Below are positions 8,746-11,950 of a stretch of DNA of 11,950 nt, one piece after another (within the stretch, counting starts at the first letter, position 1; each line of letters starts with the position of its first letter). The stretch lies in contig JAUXJL010000035.1 in the NCBI GenBank assembly GCA_030624805.1, positions 1-11,950 on the forward strand, written 5' to 3'. The notes below the pieces were generated by a model. The model had not been told where the DNA came from and did no database searches. It worked only from the letters and a program-made list of their open reading frames with translations. The position numbers were made by a program, and so were the translations under genes. This DNA is from Acidimicrobiia bacterium. Lineage in GTDB: Bacteria > Actinomycetota > Acidimicrobiia > Spongiisociales > SHLN01.

Positions 8746-9956
8746 GCAACCCGGCACACGGGGTGGGCCGTGCCTCAGTCTGGCAGGTTCTAAACAAACG
8801 ACGGTTTGGAGTCTTCTTCGCGGGCGGTTTCATTTCCGCCACCGGGACCTGGGTACAGAACATTGCCCAAACGGTGCTCATCTTCCGACTCACCGGGTCG
8901 ACCTTCTTCGTGGCCCTCGTCAACCTCGCTCAGTTCCTGGGCCCGGTAGTGCTGGCGCCGTGGGCCGGGGCGGCGGCTGATCGCTTCGACCGGCGACGGA
9001 TCCTGGTCCTGGCCCAGACGAGTTCGGCGCTGATTGCCGCAACGCTGGCAGTCGTATCGGGGCTCGGTCAAGTCACCACGCCGATTCTGCTCCTGTGTGC
9101 TCTCGGCATCGGCCTCGGTCACGCCCTGTCGGTGCCGGCCACTCAGGCGTTGCTACCGGCGCTGGTCGACGAGGCGGACATGCCGGTGGGCATCGCTCTC
9201 AATGCGTCAACCTTCAACCTGGCACGAGCGATCGGGCCGCTGATAGGCGCCGTCGTCGTCAACCAGCTGGGGTTCACATGGGCGTTCACACTCAACTCAC
9301 TGTCGTTCATGGCCGTTGTGGGGTCCTTGTATGTGGTGCAGCCGAGGGCTCAAGAGCTCGTCCGACGTGGCAGAGCCCGGCTGCGAGACAGCCTGGCGAT
9401 CGTGCGGGCCGACAGTACCCTCCTCACGATGATGGTCGTGGTGGCCGTCGTATCAATTGCGGCCGACCCGGTCAACACCCTCACGCCGGCCTTCTCGGTC
9501 GACATCTTCTCCCGGGCCGACTCCTTTACCGGGTTTCTGGTTGGTGCCTTCGGGATCGGTGCGGTCATCGGGGTAGCTTCGGTGATGCGGCGACTGGCAT
9601 CGTCGCTTCGAGTGGTCTCGGTCATGCTCGGATTCCTCGGTGTCGGGATTGTGGCATTCGGCCTTTCGTCGGCCCCGGCAGTCGGGCTGGTGAGTCTGGT
9701 GCTGGCGGGTTTGGGCTACCTGGGCTCGATCACCATCGCAACCACGCTGATCCACAAGACGATCGAGGAGGGCCACCGGGGGCGGGTGATGGCGATATGG
9801 AGCATGTCCTTCTTCGGTGTCCGCCCGTTTGCCAGCTTGATCGATGGGACGCTGGCGTCGCTCTTCGGGCCGCGAGTCGCCGCCATCGGCATGGCATTGC
9901 CGGCACTGGCAATGGCGGTTTGGTTGGCCCGGCGCAGCAGGCCGGTGGGTACGTAA
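8742..9956 (+). CDS. MFS transporter (EntS/DHA3-like exporter family)
   Basis: This 404-residue membrane transporter shows the hydrophobic pattern of twelve segments. It has the loop 2-3 signature G76-AAAD80-R81-FD-RRR, typical of proton-coupled drug, siderophore and metabolite exporters of the major facilitator superfamily. The sequences ATGTWVQNIAQTVLIFRLTG and PATQALLPALV resemble the MFS_3 (EntS-like) branch. The start is TTG at 8742, overlapping the stop of the hydrolase gene as TTGA and lacking its own ribosome site, so it is probably translated by re-initiation. A GTG at 8763 is an alternative. Being coupled to the hydrolase, it may export or import that enzyme's substrate or product, but this is inference. 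Nothing clear follows it for about 190 bases. Confidence 0.92.
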   Translation: MSNPAHGVGRASVWQVLNKRRFGVFFAGGFISATGTWVQNIAQTVLIFRLTGSTFFVALVNLAQFLGPVVLAPWAGAAADRFDRRRILVLAQTSSALIAATLAVVSGLGQVTTPILLLCALGIGLGHALSVPATQALLPALVDEADMPVGIALNASTFNLARAIGPLIGAVVVNQLGFTWAFTLNSLSFMAVVGSLYVVQPRAQELVRRGRARLRDSLAIVRADSTLLTMMVVVAVVSIAADPVNTLTPAFSVDIFSRADSFTGFLVGAFGIGAVIGVASVMRRLASSLRVVSVMLGFLGVGIVAFGLSSAPAVGLVSLVLAGLGYLGSITIATTLIHKTIEEGHRGRVMAIWSMSFFGVRPFASLIDGTLASLFGPRVAAIGMALPALAMAVWLARRSRPVGT

Positions 9957-10100
9957 GAGGATTACGTCTCTAGCTCGAGGTGGTCCAACCCGGAGGGTGG
10001 CAATCCAGTCTCATGCACGGTTCAGCGCCCACTGTTCACATCAACATCTCGTTGAGGCTGCGACTGTTGTGGAACCCATTACACCACCGAGCGCGTCGCA

Positions 10101-10106
10101 TATTCT
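10101..10106 (+). promoter_or_regulatory. Possible -10 box (TATTCT) upstream of the anchored-protein gene
   Basis: TATTCT fits the actinobacterial TANNNT consensus and lies in the gap between the MFS gene (ending 9956) and the next gene. A TTACAC at 10079-10084 could be a weak -35 box with a 16-base spacer. A GTG 5 bases downstream (10111) opens an 18-codon reading frame ending at 10167, which may be a leader peptide or chance. Apart from this the 9957-10150 gap shows nothing I can name. Confidence 0.3.
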
Positions 10107-10172
10107 GACGGTGACAAACCCACCCGGTGACGATTCATGGCAGGAGGAACGTGAGGAAAGCGCCTGACATCC

Positions 10173-10994
10173 ATGCCAGGCGCCCACCACTTGCCTTCGG
10201 AGCTGCCTTCGTCGGCGTGTTGGTCATCGGGGCCGGTGATGGCGCTCGTGTTGACCGGCCGGGGTGCAGACACCACCGGTGGGACGACGCTCGCCTCCCC
10301 TGAGTGGACCCACATCACCTTCACGTACGAGCACGCCCTCGTCCTCGGCTGCGAAGGTTGGCAGGTCTACGACGAGGGCGGCTTCGACCGCATCATTTTC
10401 GACATGTGGCGTGACCCCGACGACGAGTTCATGCGCCTCCAGGCGACCTATCCCGACGACTCGATCTACCAACTCCTATTCGAGGGACAGAGGCGAGGCT
10501 GGCGCCGTGCATGGGCGCTTGGGACCGATCACGGACGCCGTGCCGGGTACACACTGGCCGAGACAGCCGGATCCAGCAGCACCGTTTTTGCAGGCGAAAC
10601 ATGGCTCGATCACTCTCCCGGCCCTGCAATCCGCTTCCTGACACCACTCGAGGAGGATCAGCTCAATGTTCTGGTACATCCATCAGACTCTGGTTTTGTT
10701 CCGGCTGTTGCTACCGAGTCGACCGAGCGGGGCACCACGGTTCGGTGGTTCCGGCACCAAAACACTTGGCCGGAGGCGACTGCGACGATCTGGTACGGGA
10801 TCGATCCGGCAACCTCGCAGCTGACTCGCGTCGACACGGAATTCATCACCCCCTTTTTCGAGGCGGAGATCACTATCGCCGTCACGGCGGTTGACAGCAA
10901 ACCAGTCGAACCCGGTATGTTCGAGCCAACCGGTTACGACCCCGTTTGGGACACGGAGCGGCCCGTCGTTACTACTGCCCCGGCGGCCCCCTGA
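10173..10994 (+). CDS. Unrecognised secreted or membrane-anchored protein, N-terminus in another frame
   Basis: I do not recognise this protein family. The continuous frame gives 273 residues rich in W, D, E and beta-prone stretches, ending in a Pro/Thr/Ala-rich tail. The C-terminal IWYGIDPATSQLTRVDTEF resembles strands of LolA/LppX-like lipoprotein folds, but only faintly. The start of this frame (MPGAHHLPSELPSS) looks unlike a protein N-terminus. A better one lies one frame back, from a GTG at 10151 with AGGAGG 3 bases upstream: RKAPDIHARRPPLAFGAAF, then VGVLVIGAG, i.e. a basic head and hydrophobic core. Joined near 10229-10240 to VMALVLTGRGAD of this frame it would form one long membrane segment. 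So a one-base insertion, perhaps in GGGG at 10229-10232, is likely. The joined protein would be about 280 residues. Function unknown. Confidence 0.7.
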   Translation: MPGAHHLPSELPSSACWSSGPVMALVLTGRGADTTGGTTLASPEWTHITFTYEHALVLGCEGWQVYDEGGFDRIIFDMWRDPDDEFMRLQATYPDDSIYQLLFEGQRRGWRRAWALGTDHGRRAGYTLAETAGSSSTVFAGETWLDHSPGPAIRFLTPLEEDQLNVLVHPSDSGFVPAVATESTERGTTVRWFRHQNTWPEATATIWYGIDPATSQLTRVDTEFITPFFEAEITIAVTAVDSKPVEPGMFEPTGYDPVWDTERPVVTTAPAAP

Positions 10995-11026
10995 GGTTCG
11001 GCCCCGATGTATCTGGGCGCCGAACC
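10995..11026 (+). terminator. Hairpin directly after the anchored-protein gene, possible terminator
   Basis: GGTTCGG (10995-11001) and CCGAACC (11020-11026) are exact complements, starting at the base after the stop codon of the preceding gene. The 18-base loop can pair a little further through its C and G tracts. No T-run follows, so it would be a Rho-type or weak terminator, or an mRNA-stabilising stem. Confidence 0.5.
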
Positions 11027-11141
11027 AGGACTCCGACGAAAGTGAGCCACCCGGGCGTGGAGGGGCCGTTCATCGTTCGGTGCGGGACGAGCCGGTAGCC
11101 TGACGTGGATATACCCACCGTCGAGACAAGGACTTAGAACA

Positions 11142-11540
11142 GTGAGCGGGGTCACCAAAGGAATCAAGTCGTTCGTGGATGAGGCAGAGGAACAGGTTCA
11201 GACTTTGTCGGTCGAGGAAACGAAAGCAGCGATGGAAGGCGGAGCATTGCTGGTTGATGTGCGCGACGTCCGTGAGCTGACGCGTGAAGGCAAGATCCCG
11301 GGAGCCGTCCACGGGCCGCGCGGGATGCTGGAGTTCTGGGTAGATCCCGAGAGCCCATATCACCGGGAAGTATTTTCACAGGCCGATGCCCTGGTCCTCT
11401 ATTGCAATCTCGGCTGGCGTTCCGCACTCGCAGCCAAGGCGCTTCAGGACATGGGCATGACCAACGTCTCGCACCTGGGTGGTGGTTTCGACGGTTGGAG
11501 GAGCAGTGGCGAGCCGGTCGAGGAGATACCGAAGAAATAG
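11142..11540 (+). CDS. Single-domain rhodanese-like sulfurtransferase
   Basis: This 132-residue cytosolic protein has one rhodanese domain. The family moves sulfane sulfur through a persulfide on its catalytic cysteine. LLVDVRDVRELTREGKIPGAVH (about 36-57) is the CH2A-type N-terminal motif. The active-site loop CNLGWRS has C88 as nucleophile and R93 closing the six-residue loop. LGGGFDGWRSSGEPV near the end is the family's C-terminal motif. The start is GTG with AAGGA 9 bases upstream. The segment GMLEFWVDPESPYHR (61-75) marks a known subgroup of small rhodaneses. An MFS transporter reading frame begins 128 bases downstream and may share the transcript. The acceptor of the sulfur (cyanide, thiol, or a biosynthetic partner) cannot be told from sequence. 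Confidence 0.94.
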   Translation: MSGVTKGIKSFVDEAEEQVQTLSVEETKAAMEGGALLVDVRDVRELTREGKIPGAVHGPRGMLEFWVDPESPYHREVFSQADALVLYCNLGWRSALAAKALQDMGMTNVSHLGGGFDGWRSSGEPVEEIPKK

Positions 11541-11590
11541 CGGCAGAGCGGAAGTTAGATCGAGTGGTTGGCGCACACGGCTCGCCGCCA

Positions 11591-11608
11591 CCTCTCCCGT
11601 CGGGGAGG
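11591..11608 (+). promoter_or_regulatory. Hairpin hiding a ribosome binding site
   Basis: CCTCTCCC (11591-11598) can pair with GGGGAGG (11602-11608) over a 3-base loop, with one bulged T. The right arm is the only strong Shine-Dalgarno-like sequence before the reading frames at 11620 and 11669, so the stem could control their translation. It could also be a short terminator stem after the rhodanese gene, although no T-run follows. Confidence 0.35.
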
Positions 11609-11619
11609 AAAGACTCACG

Positions 11620-11667
11620 ATGAACGGCCACTGGCTTCCGCCAGATCACCAGAGTGCCCAGCTTTGA
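11620..11667 (+). CDS. Possible 15-residue leader peptide before the MFS gene
   Basis: ATG at 11620 opens a 15-codon frame (MNGHWLPPDHQSAQL) that ends with TGA one base before the ATG of the transporter frame at 11669. GGAGG is 11 bases upstream, inside a hairpin. The transporter ATG has no ribosome site of its own, so re-initiation after this short frame is plausible. So short a frame can easily be chance. Confidence 0.25.
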   Translation: MNGHWLPPDHQSAQL

Positions 11668-11668
11668 C

Positions 11669-11950
11669 ATGACGGACTTACAGCTCGGCATCAAGGCCAA
11701 CTTCGCTCAGTTCTCACTGCTGGTCGGTGTTAATGCACTCGTCGGGGGCATGCTGGGCCAGGAGCGGACCTGCCACTCATGGCCGAAGATGAGTTCGAGC
11801 TCACTGGATTCACCGCCGCCCTCACTTTCATCGTGGCTTTCGGACTCGTCAAGGCCGCCGCCAACTTCATCGCAGGCGCGTCGTCCGACCGGTACGGACG
11901 CAAACCGGGGCTGGTTGACCGGGTTGCCCGTCCGGTTGCTGCTCATGTGG
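11669..11950 (+). pseudogene. MFS transporter N-terminus with two compensating frame shifts (cut by window edge)
   Basis: The frame from the ATG at 11669 begins like an MFS transporter: MTDLQLGIKANFAQ, then SLLVGVNALVGGMLGQERT, the first membrane segment. From 11770 the conserved protein continues one frame back: LPLMAEDEFELTGFTAALTF, IVAFGLVKAAANFIAG, and the loop 2-3 signature SSDRYGRKP ending at 11907. From 11909 it returns to the first frame with GWLTGLPVRLLLMW. Relatives read RTVLPL and GRKPVLVAGWL at these joints, so about 4 and 11 bases seem to be missing. These sum to 15, so the first frame stays open to the window edge, but about 46 residues, including segment 2 and the signature loop, would be read wrongly. 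It follows the rhodanese gene and may be co-transcribed with it. Broken gene is my preferred reading; assembly error is possible. Confidence 0.65.

Overview
The window reads as a chromosomal segment of a high-GC Gram-positive-type bacterium, most likely an actinobacterium (possibly Acidimicrobiia-like). The grounds are GC-rich third codon positions, many GTG and TTG starts, and typical actinobacterial family members. The lineage is inferred from style, not proven.

Layout. (1) Positions 1-175, minus strand: the N-terminal winged helix of a GntR-family regulator, cut by the window edge. (2) 434-1704, plus strand: a zinc-type module, made of an ArsR/SmtB repressor with a complete alpha-5 metal site followed by a cation diffusion facilitator that starts inside the repressor's stop codon. 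A perfect 11-bp inverted repeat lies just upstream. (3) 1872-4582, plus strand: a copper module of csoR, copZ and copA in one tight operon behind a CsoR-type G/C-rich palindrome. (4) 4623-6940, minus strand: a molybdenum hydroxylase large subunit (xanthine dehydrogenase/CoxL family) broken by one frameshift near 5430, with no small or medium subunit gene in the window. (5) 7042-9956, plus strand, divergent from (4): a CocE/NonD-type alpha/beta hydrolase overlapped by an MFS exporter gene. Between (4) and (5) is a good promoter with an inverted repeat in its spacer. (6) 10151/10173-10994: an unrecognised secreted or membrane-anchored protein whose hydrophobic N-terminus lies in a different frame from its body. 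(7) 11142-11540: a single-domain rhodanese. (8) 11669 to the right edge: the start of an MFS transporter whose conserved middle is out of frame between two apparent deletions that cancel each other.

How they work together. Regions 2 and 3 are a metal-homeostasis island: Zn(II)-type sensing plus CDF efflux, and Cu(I) sensing, chaperoning and ATP-driven export. Regions 4 and 5 share a divergent control region and may form a small catabolic and transport unit, but the substrate cannot be read from sequence. Regions 7 and 8 look like a sulfur-transfer/transporter pair.

The families here are known ones. I did not find a convincing new multi-gene system. The most useful second looks are the frame disruptions in three genes, the well-formed operators, and the unusual active-site or ligand residues in the CDF and CocE proteins.
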